Below are positions 44,461 to 53,645 of a stretch of 64,000 nt of DNA, one piece after another. Below the pieces are notes generated by a model. It made no database searches. It was not told the origin of the DNA and saw only the letters and a program-made list of their open reading frames with translations. The position numbers and the translations under genes were made by a program. Source of the DNA: Metabacillus crassostreae. GTDB taxonomy: Bacteria > Bacillota > Bacilli > Bacillales > Bacillaceae. The stretch spans positions 1-64,000 of the forward strand of contig NZ_JAFBDU010000006.1 in assembly GCF_016908395.1 (NCBI RefSeq). Reading direction: 5' to 3'. Numbering within the stretch: position 1 is the first letter of the stretch; the number at the start of each line of letters is the position of its first letter.

Positions 44461-45594
44461 TTAATTTAATGAATATTCTTTTTCAATTACATCTCTAACT
44501 TCTTTATAGGAATAACCTAGGTCTCTAGCAACAGCTTCGTATGTGATTTCTCCTGCTATTACGTTTACACCTGCTTGTAGTGCTGGGTTATCACTAATTG
44601 CTCTGTATGCGCCTTTATTAGCGATTTGAAGGGCATAAGGAACAGTCACATTTGTTAAAGCGATTGTAGATGTGCGAGGAACAGCTCCTGGCATGTTAGC
44701 AACAGCGTAGTGTAATACGCCATGCTTTTCATATGTTGGGTTATCATGTGTTGTAATATGATCAACTGTTTCAACGATTCCACCTTGGTCAATCGCAACA
44801 TCGACAATAACAGATCCTGGGTTCATTGCTTGCACCATTTCCTCTGATACAAGTGTCGGAGCTTTTGCACCAGGAATTAGTACCGCACAAATTAGTAAAT
44901 CTGCTTCAGCCACTGCATTAGCAATATTCATTGGGTTAGACATAAGAGTTTTAATTTGTGTGCCAAAGATATCATCTAATTGACGTAAGCGGTCTGCACT
45001 TAAATCGATAATTGTCACATCAGCACCTAATCCGATTGCCATTTTAGCTGCATTAGTTCCAACTACACCACCGCCAATAATCGTTACTTTACCACGATTA
45101 ACGCCTGGAACACCTGCAAGTAAAATTCCTTTTCCACCTTTAGGTTTTTCAAGGAATTGTGCACCGATTTGTGCTGCCATTCGACCTGCAACTTCACTCA
45201 TTGGAGTAAGAAGTGGAAGTGTGCGGTTAGCCGTTACTGTTTCATAGGCAATTGCAGTAACACCGCTATCTTTTAATGCTTTTGCTAGATCAGGCTCTGC
45301 TGCTAAATGGAGATATGTGAATAATACAAGGCCTTTTCTAAAGTACTGATACTCAGAAGGAAGAGGTTCTTTAACTTTCATGACCATTTCAGCATCTGCC
45401 CACACTTTTGCAGCCTCTTCAATAATTTCTGCGCCAGCAAATACGTAATCTTCATTTTCAAACCCACTGCCTAAGCCAGCATTATGTTCTACTAATACGC
45501 GATGACCAGAAGCTACTAATTGAGTTACCCCACCTGGAGTTAACGCAACACGATTTTCATTATTTTTAATTTCTGTAGGAACACCAATAATCAT
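44461..45594 (-). CDS. ald: Alanine dehydrogenase
   Basis: 377-residue NAD-dependent alanine dehydrogenase. [22 protein letters not shown] and HNAGLGSGF at the N-terminus, the active-site Lys in [11 protein letters not shown], catalytic His in [10 protein letters not shown], and NAD motif [24 protein letters not shown]. Interconverts L-alanine and pyruvate plus ammonia; needed for alanine use and normal sporulation in B. subtilis. ATG start with GGGGGAAGG upstream. The activator adeR is encoded just upstream on the same strand. Confidence 0.97.
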   Translation of the reverse strand: MIIGVPTEIKNNENRVALTPGGVTQLVASGHRVLVEHNAGLGSGFENEDYVFAGAEIIEEAAKVWADAEMVMKVKEPLPSEYQYFRKGLVLFTYLHLAAEPDLAKALKDSGVTAIAYETVTANRTLPLLTPMSEVAGRMAAQIGAQFLEKPKGGKGILLAGVPGVNRGKVTIIGGGVVGTNAAKMAIGLGADVTIIDLSADRLRQLDDIFGTQIKTLMSNPMNIANAVAEADLLICAVLIPGAKAPTLVSEEMVQAMNPGSVIVDVAIDQGGIVETVDHITTHDNPTYEKHGVLHYAVANMPGAVPRTSTIALTNVTVPYALQIANKGAYRAISDNPALQAGVNVIAGEITYEAVARDLGYSYKEVRDVIEKEYSLN

Positions 45595-45719
45595 AAAAAA
45601 CCTTCCCCCTAAAAATCCAAGATTTAAAAATCATCTATTTATTATCGCAAGTATAAATAAAATGAATTGAAAAATCTTTGTTTAAAATAGAGAAAGGTTT
45701 TTTAGTTGTTTGTGAAAAA

Positions 45720-46952
45720 TCACAAAGACAAGCGATCAAGCTTTAGATCAAGGTAAATTGTTAGCTTTTGATTCATATTTTTCAAGTTAATTTCAGCAAT
45801 TTCAGAAATTCTTTTGAGTCGATAATTTAGTGTGTTTACATGAATATTTAACGCCTTTGAAGCATCATGTACATGGCTATCTAGATTTAAGAAAACCTCT
45901 AGAGTTTCCACGAGATTTGAACTATGTTGTTTATCATATTCTTTTAGTTTTTGTAAGGAATAATTAACATAATCAGATTGTTTTCTTAGATCATAAAGGA
46001 TATCAAGATACTGATAGATACCTAGCTCTGAGAAACTAGTTAACTCCTTCGTCTCCAATGGAAACTTCTTTTTTACTGTTAAAACAGCTTCAGCTTCTTT
46101 ATAGCTTTTTTCGATAAAAGTCGGATTGGTAAAAATACCACCAATACTTGCCATCACATTTTTGAATGAGTAACGTTCATGTAGCTGGCGAAGCATGTGT
46201 GTAGTAAATTGTTTGATATCAGTAAGTGGTGAAGCTCCCTTCGAAGATAGCAAAATGACTACCTCGTCAAAGTCAATTGTATGAAAAATAATATTTACCT
46301 GCTGTGTTGTTTGTAACATATACGTTAGTTTTTTTTCAGCTGTAGCATTTAATTCATGAGGGAATTTAAACACAACTATGGTAAAAGGGACAGGCAAGCT
46401 TAAATTTAATTCTTGAAATCCAGTTGTGATTTCAGCTTCAGAAGATATATGACCAGTAAGCAGCTTCCAGAAGAATTCTTGATTTCTTTCCTCTTTCTTT
46501 GTTTTTCTTACTTGTAAATTTAACATTTTGTTTTTTACAGCTTGTGCTGCTTTTTTAAGAAGAAGTAGTTCGTTTTCTTCAAGATGTTTTTCAATTTCCA
46601 GTGCCCATATAAAACCTAATACCTCATTATTTTTCCAAATGGAGATGGCAATCCGATTGCCTAGTCCTACTTCATCAATCTGACCAACTCTCACTGGTTC
46701 GTCTGTTTTTAATAGCTGTGGAATTGTTCCATCCTTCCATAAACTATTAATCACTTTTTCAGGCACTCGTCTACCAATAATAGTTGAAATTCTTGCTTGA
46801 TCTGTACAATCATCGTGGGTACTATAAGCTAATAGCCGATGATTTACATCTTCAATGGTAATCGGGCATTGAAGAACCTCACTAATCTTATCTGCTACAT
46901 CTTCTAATCTTTCAAAATGATATTTAAATGGATCATAAGAAAATTCATTCAT
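45720..46952 (-). CDS. adeR: PucR-type transcriptional activator AdeR
   Basis: 410-residue PucR/CdaR-like regulator. N-terminal sensing region (about 1-140), a GGDEF-like central region, and the C-terminal HTH_30 domain ALNIHVNTLNYRLKRISEIAEIN. In B. subtilis AdeR (YukF) activates ald in response to alanine, and the genes have the same arrangement. 125 bp separate it from ald, which leaves room for a separate ald promoter. ATG start with TAGGGAT upstream. Confidence 0.9.
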   Translation of the reverse strand: MNEFSYDPFKYHFERLEDVADKISEVLQCPITIEDVNHRLLAYSTHDDCTDQARISTIIGRRVPEKVINSLWKDGTIPQLLKTDEPVRVGQIDEVGLGNRIAISIWKNNEVLGFIWALEIEKHLEENELLLLKKAAQAVKNKMLNLQVRKTKKEERNQEFFWKLLTGHISSEAEITTGFQELNLSLPVPFTIVVFKFPHELNATAEKKLTYMLQTTQQVNIIFHTIDFDEVVILLSSKGASPLTDIKQFTTHMLRQLHERYSFKNVMASIGGIFTNPTFIEKSYKEAEAVLTVKKKFPLETKELTSFSELGIYQYLDILYDLRKQSDYVNYSLQKLKEYDKQHSSNLVETLEVFLNLDSHVHDASKALNIHVNTLNYRLKRISEIAEINLKNMNQKLTIYLDLKLDRLSL

Positions 46953-47201
46953 CTTATCCCTACTTATTACGCAATTTTTCTATGTTTATTCTGATTTTAG
47001 ATTAGTATGAAGAAAGCTGTTTGTCAAAGGAACAAATAGTAATTATGTATTACTTGTTTTTGACGACACAATTATGATAAAAATAGAAAGAATTATAAGG
47101 TAATTAATGGAAGGTTTGTAATAAAGATCATTGTTGTTTTTAGTGATTTACTAATAGAAGTGAAAGTGATCACTGGCAAAAATTAAAAAGGAGTGCAGTA
47201 A

Positions 47202-47954
47202 ATGAATTATTATATTATAACAGGTGCATCAAAAGGATTAGGAGCAGCAATAGTAAAGGAACTAATAGGAAAAGATAATAAGATCTACTATCTATCGAGA
47301 TCACAAAATATGAAATTAGAGGAATTAGCTGCATCTCAACAAATGGAGCTTATCTTTGAAGAATGTGATTTATCGAACATCGAACAAGCACAAACTGTAT
47401 TCATGAAAATTTTAGGCAGTATTGACATGCAACATGCCAATAATATTACTTTAATAAATAATGCTGGTATGGTGAATCCAATAAAAAATGTTGGTACGAT
47501 TGAAAAAGAAGAAATGATATCAAATGTACATCTTAATTTACTCACACCGATGCTTCTTTCAGAAATCTTTATTAAGCATATGAAAAACATACCTGCTCAA
47601 GCAGTAATTGCTAACATAACTTCAGGTGCAGCAACCAGACCTATAAGTGGATGGAGTGCATACTGTAGTACAAAAGCAGGATTAAATATGTTCACAAATA
47701 CAATAGGTGTTGAGCAGGTGAAAGGGCAAGGAAATGTAGTGGCTATAGGGTTCTCACCAGGTATTATGGATACAGACATGCAGGAAACAATCCGTAGTGC
47801 AAATCAGGATGATTTTTCCTCAATAGATCAATTTAAAGAGTTTCATGAAAAAGGAATGTTAAGATCTCCAAGCTTTGTTGCCCAGATATTTGTGAAATTA
47901 TTGTCTAGACCTATAGAAAATGGCAGGATTTATGATGTAAAGGAATTCGTATAA
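47202..47954 (+). CDS. yueD: Short-chain dehydrogenase YueD (benzil reductase type)
   Basis: 250-residue SDR. N-terminal cofactor motif YIITGASKGLGAAIVKEL (TGxxxGxG), NNAG in TLINNAGMVNP, and catalytic Ser and YCSTKAG (YxxxK). It resembles the YueD group, (S)-benzoin-forming benzil reductases that use NADPH. Physiological substrate unknown. AAGGAGTG is 9 bp before the ATG. It directly follows adeR (divergent), whereas B. subtilis has the yuk/yue secretion genes between them. Confidence 0.88.
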   Translation: MNYYIITGASKGLGAAIVKELIGKDNKIYYLSRSQNMKLEELAASQQMELIFEECDLSNIEQAQTVFMKILGSIDMQHANNITLINNAGMVNPIKNVGTIEKEEMISNVHLNLLTPMLLSEIFIKHMKNIPAQAVIANITSGAATRPISGWSAYCSTKAGLNMFTNTIGVEQVKGQGNVVAIGFSPGIMDTDMQETIRSANQDDFSSIDQFKEFHEKGMLRSPSFVAQIFVKLLSRPIENGRIYDVKEFV

Positions 47955-47992
47955 TGGATGAGAGAGAAGAATGTTGCATTTTTCTTATTTTG

Positions 47993-48017
47993 AGTGTCTA
48001 GTCCTAGGCACTTTTCT
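47993..48017 (+). terminator. Terminator of yueD
   Basis: AGTGTCTAG (47993-48001) pairs with CTAGGCACT (48004-48012) with one G-U, followed by TTTTC. The very small loop makes it uncertain. Confidence 0.5.
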
Positions 48018-48207
48018 TTGATTACGTTATTTTACATAAATAATGGTGATAATTGTTAAATTTTTATAGATAATTCATAAAAAAAGATTCGCAAATTTTG
48101 TCAACTGATGCAATAATAACTTTATAAAGAAAAAAATGTATGTTTATAGTTCTTTACTCTTATAAACTAGTACTATAGTTAAAGTAAGAACTGTCAAAAG
48201 GAAAGTG

Positions 48208-49533
48208 TTGAGGTGGCTGAATATTAAACAATTAAAACAGAAAAGGTTTGTAGTCATCATCTCCGTAACCATATTAATAATTACGGTTCTTTCTTCTCTG
48301 AATTTATACATCACTTATTCAAACACAAAAAAAACTATTGAATTAACTATTGCAAGTCAAGCGACGTCCACAGCACATGCTGTATTAAATAATTTTAACA
48401 CTAGTATATATGAAGAATATCTACAGAACCAAGATTCAATAACCAACCGTCTAAATTTAGAAAAAGAACTAGAAAGAGCCAAAAGTCAAACAGACGCTGT
48501 ATATGTTTATATTCTAAAAAAAGATAATCAAAATCAACCAATCTTACTAGCGGACGGATTTCCTAGGCTTGATTTAACTACATTAGATGATTGCTGCAAA
48601 TTTTATAAAATACCTAATAAAGAGTTTACTGAGAAAACTCCATTCACATCAAGAGTTAATGATGGAGATAATGAAACATACATAATGTCTGGTGTTCCTA
48701 TTAATGGTTCAAAGGGACAAGTCATTGGATCACTTGTCGTAGAAATAGGAGTCGCAAAAGTAAAGCAAATAACGGATGAGGTTCTAAACAATAGTTGGAC
48801 GTTTTTTCTATTTAGCAGCTGTTTTGTTTTCTTTGCTTTTAGTATATTTATTGCTTTTCAAATTTGGTATAGAAAAGAAGTAACATCACAGGTTGGAGAG
48901 GCTGAAGAAACATATCAAGGAGAATTTCAGTCAATGCTGCAAACAATGCGTTCCATTCGCCACGATTTTATCAATCATATTCAAGTTATTCAGGGCTTGC
49001 TGAAGATTGGTAGAGAAGATCGTGCATTTGAATATGTTAACTCTTTATCAAAAGAAGTAGAAACAATGGAATTACCGATAAAAATAAAGCATCCAGCTCT
49101 CTATATTTTATTACAAACAAAATGGGCAAGAGCTCAAAATGATAAAGTAGACATGCATTTGCTAATTGATGACCATCAATTCTCGAAAATTAAATCAATA
49201 GACTTAATAAAGATATTTTCAAATTTAATAGATAATGCATTTGATGCAACCTTCTCACTGCCAGAATTGGATAGATTTATAAGTGTTGAGGCAACAGTAA
49301 CACCAACTGCTTATATTTTTAAAGTGGAAAATATTGGGCCGACAATTTCAGAAGATCAATTAACGAAGATATTCCAGGTTGGGTTTTCAACAAAAACAGA
49401 GAGAAACGGTATTCCAAGAGGAGACGGACTCAGCATAGTAAAACAGGTTGTCAATAAGTATTCCGGGCAAATTTCTGTTCAATCACAAAAAAACACAACA
49501 TGTTTTATTGTTCAAATTCCTGTTAAATCATAA
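48208..49533 (+). CDS. Orphan sensor histidine kinase with Spo0B-type helical hairpin
   Basis: 441 residues: TM1 (about 14-36), an extracytoplasmic region (about 37-190) with CC pair in TTLDDCCKFY, TM2 (FFLFSSCFVFFAFSIFIAF), then MLQTMRSIRHDFINHIQVIQGLL, the Spo0B/CitS-type dimerisation helix with HDFxNH. A HATPase domain follows with DLIKIFSNLIDNAFDA (N box) and GDGLSIVKQVVNKYSG (G box). No response regulator or transporter gene is adjacent, so its partner is unknown. The TTG at 48208 has slightly better spacing than GTG 48205 after AAAAGGA. Confidence 0.85.
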   Translation: MRWLNIKQLKQKRFVVIISVTILIITVLSSLNLYITYSNTKKTIELTIASQATSTAHAVLNNFNTSIYEEYLQNQDSITNRLNLEKELERAKSQTDAVYVYILKKDNQNQPILLADGFPRLDLTTLDDCCKFYKIPNKEFTEKTPFTSRVNDGDNETYIMSGVPINGSKGQVIGSLVVEIGVAKVKQITDEVLNNSWTFFLFSSCFVFFAFSIFIAFQIWYRKEVTSQVGEAEETYQGEFQSMLQTMRSIRHDFINHIQVIQGLLKIGREDRAFEYVNSLSKEVETMELPIKIKHPALYILLQTKWARAQNDKVDMHLLIDDHQFSKIKSIDLIKIFSNLIDNAFDATFSLPELDRFISVEATVTPTAYIFKVENIGPTISEDQLTKIFQVGFSTKTERNGIPRGDGLSIVKQVVNKYSGQISVQSQKNTTCFIVQIPVKS

Positions 49534-49578
49534 AGAGGATAACTAAAGGCCCAGAACCTTTACAAGTTATCCTCTTTT
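49532..49578 (+). terminator. Terminator of the sensor kinase gene
   Basis: AAAGAGGATAACT pairs with AGTTATCCTCTTT, extended inward by AAAGG/CCTTT, then T-run. Confidence 0.82.
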
Positions 49579-49749
49579 TGGTTTTTTTAATATTCTTATG
49601 GAAAAATCAATAAATATGTTCCAAATTTTAATTTTCTTCATATATATGAAAAAAGGTCTTTTTCAGATGTTAGATTAAATACCATCTCAGTTGAATAGAT
49701 GAAATAATTATGTTAGATTGTTCTGAATATCATTAAAAGGAGGATGATC

Positions 49750-50283
49750 ATGCGACGAGTTAAATTGGTGGATGTTTTTACACATCCAATTTCACAAAAA
49801 TATTTAAATCGTTCTGGTGTGGCCCATGCGATAAGAGTAGCCCAATATGCCGTACAGCTCGCCGTGAAGCATGAGGTTAATCCTGATATTGCGGCAAAGG
49901 CGGCACTTCTCCATGATATCGGTCATTACGAATGGTATACAGATGGAGAATGGGACTTTGAGGAATACAAAAAAAATGATATTCATGCTATCAAAGGTGC
50001 AGAACGTGCACACCGATTATTAATTCGACTTGGAGAAGATCGACAAAATGCCAAGGAAATAGCTTTAGCGGTCTTGCTTCATACAGATTCATACCTGCCA
50101 GATAAAACAATAAAGAAAACATCACTACAGCAAATAATTAGCTCTGCAGATGAAATGGATGAAGAGCCATTTGGTAAACACCATTATCGTAGAATGCCAC
50201 TTGAAGAAGCTTTACATCATGTCATGCAGTTAGATAAAGAAATTGATCTTCATTTGATGAGTGAATATAGAAAATCTGTATAA
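49750..50283 (+). CDS. yueE: HD-domain phosphohydrolase YueE
   Basis: 177-residue HD-domain protein. The metal ligands are visible: the His in HAIRVAQYAVQLA, KAALLHDIGHYEW (HD), then HAIKGAERAH and LLHTDS. YueE-type; substrate unknown. ATG 49750 with AAAAGGAGG 6 nt upstream is preferred to the ATG at 49744 that overlaps the site. Confidence 0.87.
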   Translation: MRRVKLVDVFTHPISQKYLNRSGVAHAIRVAQYAVQLAVKHEVNPDIAAKAALLHDIGHYEWYTDGEWDFEEYKKNDIHAIKGAERAHRLLIRLGEDRQNAKEIALAVLLHTDSYLPDKTIKKTSLQQIISSADEMDEEPFGKHHYRRMPLEEALHHVMQLDKEIDLHLMSEYRKSV

Positions 50284-50357
50284 ATAATTAAAATTGTCGT
50301 GACATGAACCTAGCTCCCTTCATATAGTGTAAAGAATTAGAGAAGGGAGACTATAAA

Positions 50358-50588
50358 ATGAATTATTCCAATCAAATGCATGCAGGTCCTGAAATGGTAA
50401 CATATGTTGAGCCTTATGTATTTCAAACATTACAAACACTAATAGGTAAATTTGCAGTCATTCAAACAGTCAGAGATAGCTTAAGAGGAAAAGTAATGGA
50501 TGTTAAACCAGACCATATCGTTGTACAGGTGGGAGATTCTACATTTTTTGTTCGTTGTCAGCAAATTGTATCAGTTATGCCTGATTAA
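50358..50588 (+). CDS. yuzF: DUF2642 protein YuzF
   Basis: 76-residue DUF2642 protein. Its SH3/Sm-like core is LIGKFAVIQTVRDSLRGKVMDVKPDHIVVQ, then FFVRCQQIVSVMP. The family includes small proteins linked to spores; function unknown. GAAGGGAG lies 9-10 bp before the ATG. Confidence 0.85.
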   Translation: MNYSNQMHAGPEMVTYVEPYVFQTLQTLIGKFAVIQTVRDSLRGKVMDVKPDHIVVQVGDSTFFVRCQQIVSVMPD

Positions 50589-50782
50589 AGAAAAGGGCAG
50601 ATAAACAGGCGTAATCAAATGCCTGTTTTTTTCATATTTACATAGAAAAGTAGAGAATAAGTTTCTGTTCAGTAAGAAGTTCGATTAAGCATACTAAGCT
50701 AAAAAGTGTAACGTTTGACTGTATGGTTTGGGCAGTATAAAATGGTCGTATCAATTATACGAGGTGATACGATGGGGTTTTG

Positions 50783-51205
50783 TTGTTTAAAATAGGCGAG
50801 CTAGCGAAAAGGGCAAATGTATCCAAGCGAACAATTGACTATTACACTCAATTAGGTTTATTGCATATAGAGACTACCTCTGCTTCTAATTATCGTTTAT
50901 ACACAGAAAAGGCTATTGATGATATACGTTTTATTGAAGACTGCAAAAAATTGAATATGAGTTTACAAGCAATTAAGGAACGTCTTGAATTAAAACGTTT
51001 TAATAAGAAGTCAGCTGAAAACGATGAAGCTTGTTTAAAGCATGCAGATTTGTTAGCTACACATATGAAACAATTAGAATATGAAATTAAAGAGTTAAAA
51101 CCTATATTTGAACAACTTAGTCAAGATTCACAATTAGAAATTACGAATCGAATCAATCCACAAAGTAAAGCATTAATGCAGTCTATACTATTATTGCTAC
51201 AATAA
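50783..51205 (+). CDS. MerR-family transcriptional regulator
   Basis: 140-residue regulator. N-terminal winged helix FKIGELAKRANVSKRTIDYYTQLGLL followed by ASNYRLYTEKAIDDIRFIEDCKKLNM, then a coiled-coil dimerisation helix (about 75-125). The short C-terminus lacks the Cys-rich loop of metal-sensing MerR proteins. Target and effector unknown. TTG starts at 50780 and 50783 are adjacent; GGGG at 50774-50777 favours 50783. Confidence 0.85.
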   Translation: MFKIGELAKRANVSKRTIDYYTQLGLLHIETTSASNYRLYTEKAIDDIRFIEDCKKLNMSLQAIKERLELKRFNKKSAENDEACLKHADLLATHMKQLEYEIKELKPIFEQLSQDSQLEITNRINPQSKALMQSILLLLQ

Positions 51206-51268
51206 TAGTAGACAAGAAATATAGTAATTTATAAACCTATGATTTAATACTTAGAGGAGGAATGGAAA

Positions 51269-51955
51269 GTGTTTTTCCATCCAATGGATTTTTTAATTTT
51301 CGCAGCATTAGGACTGTCAATTTGGGCCCAATTTAAGGTGAAGGGGAATTTCAAAAAATGGTCTGAGGTAGCAACATCCTCACAAAAAACTGGTGCTGAG
51401 GTTGCGCGTCATATACTTGATCAAAATGGTTTATATCAAGTTAAAGTGGAAGCAGTAAGGGGAACATTAACAGATCACTATGATCCAATTTCTCGAGCTG
51501 TGCGATTATCAGAGCCTGTTTACTTTGGGCACTCTATTGCATCAGTTTCTGTTGCTGCCCATGAAGTAGGTCATGCAATACAACATCAAAAATCATATGG
51601 AGCATTAGTGTTAAGACATAAATTCTTCCCAATTGTTAATTTGACTTCTGGTATTGCACCTTTTCTTTTAATAGGAGGACTATTGCTAAATCAGCTTAAT
51701 TTGATTGGACTTGGAATTATTCTTTTTTCTTTTGCGGTAGCTTTTCAGTTAATCACATTGCCTGTTGAGTTTAATGCAAGCTCACGTGCAAAAAAATTAA
51801 TGGTAGCAGAAGGAATAATCCGTAACAATGAAGAACATGGAGTAAATAAAGTATTGGGTGCAGCTGCCTTAACTTATGTTGCAGGAGCTTTAATGGCTCT
51901 ATTTGAGTTGATTAAGTTTGTTATGATTTTTATACAAGGCAATTCAGAAGAGTAA
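51269..51955 (+). CDS. yugP: Membrane zinc metallopeptidase YugP
   Basis: 228-residue neutral zinc metallopeptidase of the YugP family. A first membrane segment (DFLIFAALGLSIWAQF), the catalytic motif AAHEVGHAIQHQ (HEXXH), FFPIVNLTSGIAPFLLIGGLL, and LPVEFNASSRAKKLM, which contributes the third ligand. GTG start with GAGGAGGAATGG upstream. It is followed by yugS; in B. subtilis both lie elsewhere in the yug region. Confidence 0.9.
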   Translation: MFFHPMDFLIFAALGLSIWAQFKVKGNFKKWSEVATSSQKTGAEVARHILDQNGLYQVKVEAVRGTLTDHYDPISRAVRLSEPVYFGHSIASVSVAAHEVGHAIQHQKSYGALVLRHKFFPIVNLTSGIAPFLLIGGLLLNQLNLIGLGIILFSFAVAFQLITLPVEFNASSRAKKLMVAEGIIRNNEEHGVNKVLGAAALTYVAGALMALFELIKFVMIFIQGNSEE

Positions 51956-52006
51956 TACAAGGTTTTATAACCTTTTTAATGTTGAAAATACCATTTTAGT
52001 TTTAGT

Positions 52007-52088
52007 AGGAGGTGACAGGGATTGGCCAGTAAACAGTGTTATATTGAAAGTTTAGTAGAATGACACTGGTGGACCGTCCCTTATTTTG
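52007..52088 (+). promoter_or_regulatory. yugS leader: hairpin between Shine-Dalgarno and TTG start
   Basis: A strong AGGAGGTG (52007-52014) is 73 nt before the TTG start (52086). The gap folds: AGGGA 52017-52021 with TCCCT 52077-52081; GGCCA 52024-52028 with TGG.CC 52070-52075; CAGTGT 52034-52039 with ACACTG 52063-52068. Outside the hairpin only 4 nt (TGAC) and 4 nt (TATT) remain, i.e. 8 nt, which is ideal spacing. A 13-codon leader from TTG 52022 (stop 52061-52063) is a competing reading. Confidence 0.6.
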
Positions 52089-53429
52089 GATATAGTTAAC
52101 CTGATTATTGTTGCGATTTTAATTGCACTAACCGCATTTTTTGTTGCATCGGAATTTGCGATCGTTAAATTGAGAAGCTCACGGATTGATCAGCTAATAG
52201 CAGAAGGAAACAACACTGCATTAGCTGCTAAAAAAGTAACGTCAAATCTGGATGGATATTTATCAGCGTGTCAGCTGGGAATAACAATTACTGCCTTAGG
52301 TTTAGGGTGGTTAGGAGAACAAACCTTAGAAGGTCTTTTACATCCGATATTCGAGACATTAAATATAAGTGAATCATTAACAAATGTGTTAACAATTGCG
52401 ATAGCATTTATTTTGATTACGTATTTACATGTGGTGATAGGTGAATTGGCTCCTAAAACTGTAGCTATTCAGAAGGCTGAATTTATCACACTTTTATTTG
52501 CAAGACCTTTGATCTTTTTCTATCGAGTGATGTATCCATTTATTTGGATTTTAAATGGATCTGCAAACTTACTCGTTCGATTGTTTGGAATTACTCCAGT
52601 ATCAGAGCATGAGTTAGCACATACAGAAGAAGAACTTAGAATCATTCTTTCAGAGAGCTATAAAAGTGGTGAAATTAATCAATCTGAGTTTAAATATGTT
52701 AATCGAATCTTTGAATTTGACGATCGAATTGCAAAGGAAATTATGGTGCCACGAACAGAAATCGTAACAACTTCAGTAGAAAAATCTTTCCAGGAAAACT
52801 TGGATATCATGAGAAGTGAGAAATTCACACGATATCCGGTAGTAAATGGAGATAAAGATCATATTCTTGGTATGGTTAATATTAAAGAAATTTTCACTGA
52901 CTTATATTATTTAACTGCAGAGCAACGAAAAAATACGTCAATCCAAAAATACATTCGTCCCATTATTCAGGTAATTGAATCGATTCCTATTCATGATCTT
53001 TTAATTAAGATGCAGAAAGAAAGAGTTCATATGGCTATATTAATGGATGAATACGGTGGTACTGCTGGATTGGTAACGGTAGAGGACATTATTGAAGAAA
53101 TTGTTGGTGATATTCGCGATGAATTTGACCAAGACGAAGTACCAGATATCCAAAAACGTGGAGAAATGCATTATGTAGTTGATGGAAAGGTTCTCATTTA
53201 TGAAATTAACAATATGTTAAACTTGGATATTGATGATGAAGACATTGACACACTGGGTGGATGGATCCTTACTCAGAATATTGAGAGTAAACAAGGTGAT
53301 AAGTTAACCTATAATGGTTTTGAGTTCCATATTTTAGATATGGAAGGTCATCTTATTCGCTCTGTTGAGGTAAGTAAAATTGCAGAGCCAGAACACGTGC
53401 CTTTACAATTAGTAGAGGTAGAGGAATAA
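52086..53429 (+). CDS. yugS: HlyC/CorC-family CBS-domain membrane protein YugS
   Basis: 447 residues: an N-terminal DUF21/CNNM transmembrane domain (about 1-190; VASEFAIVKLRSSRID, LSACQLGITITALGLGWLGE, HVVIGELAPKTVAIQ), paired CBS domains (about 210-335; MVPRTEIVTTS, VHMAILMDEYGGTAGLVTVEDI) and a C-terminal CorC_HlyC domain (DIDDEDIDTLGGW). Family members transport Mg2+ or other divalent ions. The N-terminus MDIVNL fits relatives, so TTG 52086 is favoured despite having no close Shine-Dalgarno. Confidence 0.88.
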   Translation: MDIVNLIIVAILIALTAFFVASEFAIVKLRSSRIDQLIAEGNNTALAAKKVTSNLDGYLSACQLGITITALGLGWLGEQTLEGLLHPIFETLNISESLTNVLTIAIAFILITYLHVVIGELAPKTVAIQKAEFITLLFARPLIFFYRVMYPFIWILNGSANLLVRLFGITPVSEHELAHTEEELRIILSESYKSGEINQSEFKYVNRIFEFDDRIAKEIMVPRTEIVTTSVEKSFQENLDIMRSEKFTRYPVVNGDKDHILGMVNIKEIFTDLYYLTAEQRKNTSIQKYIRPIIQVIESIPIHDLLIKMQKERVHMAILMDEYGGTAGLVTVEDIIEEIVGDIRDEFDQDEVPDIQKRGEMHYVVDGKVLIYEINNMLNLDIDDEDIDTLGGWILTQNIESKQGDKLTYNGFEFHILDMEGHLIRSVEVSKIAEPEHVPLQLVEVEE

Positions 53430-53444
53430 ATAAACTCGATAGGA

Positions 53445-53480
53445 AAGAAGCCAGTTCATATAATGTCTGGCTTCTTTTTT
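53445..53480 (+). terminator. Terminator of yugS
   Basis: AAGAAGCCAG (53445-53454) pairs with CTGGCTTCTT (53467-53476), followed by a T-run. Confidence 0.85.
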
Positions 53481-53569
53481 ATGGAGGTCTTTTTACGCTT
53501 ACACTTTAAAGCATTCTCTTTCTAGGTTAGAATAGATTTTAAATGGGAGGAGTTTGTCGTAAATTGTCT

Positions 53570-53643
53570 AATCGCTGATAAATCTGGGAAATCGCTGATA
53601 AATTTTTATAATCGCTGATAAATCGGCAGAATCGACGATAAAT
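53570..53643. repeat. Second tandem array with exact 20-bp period (core AATCGCTGATAAAT)
   Basis: The core ATCG(C/A)(T/C)GATAAAT begins at 53571, 53591, 53611 and 53631, exactly 20 bp apart, with variable 6-7-bp spacers. Same core, period and orientation as the array at 13454, 40 kb away. It lies downstream of the yugS terminator in a 720-bp non-coding gap. Confidence 0.85.
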
Positions 53644-53645
53644 GT

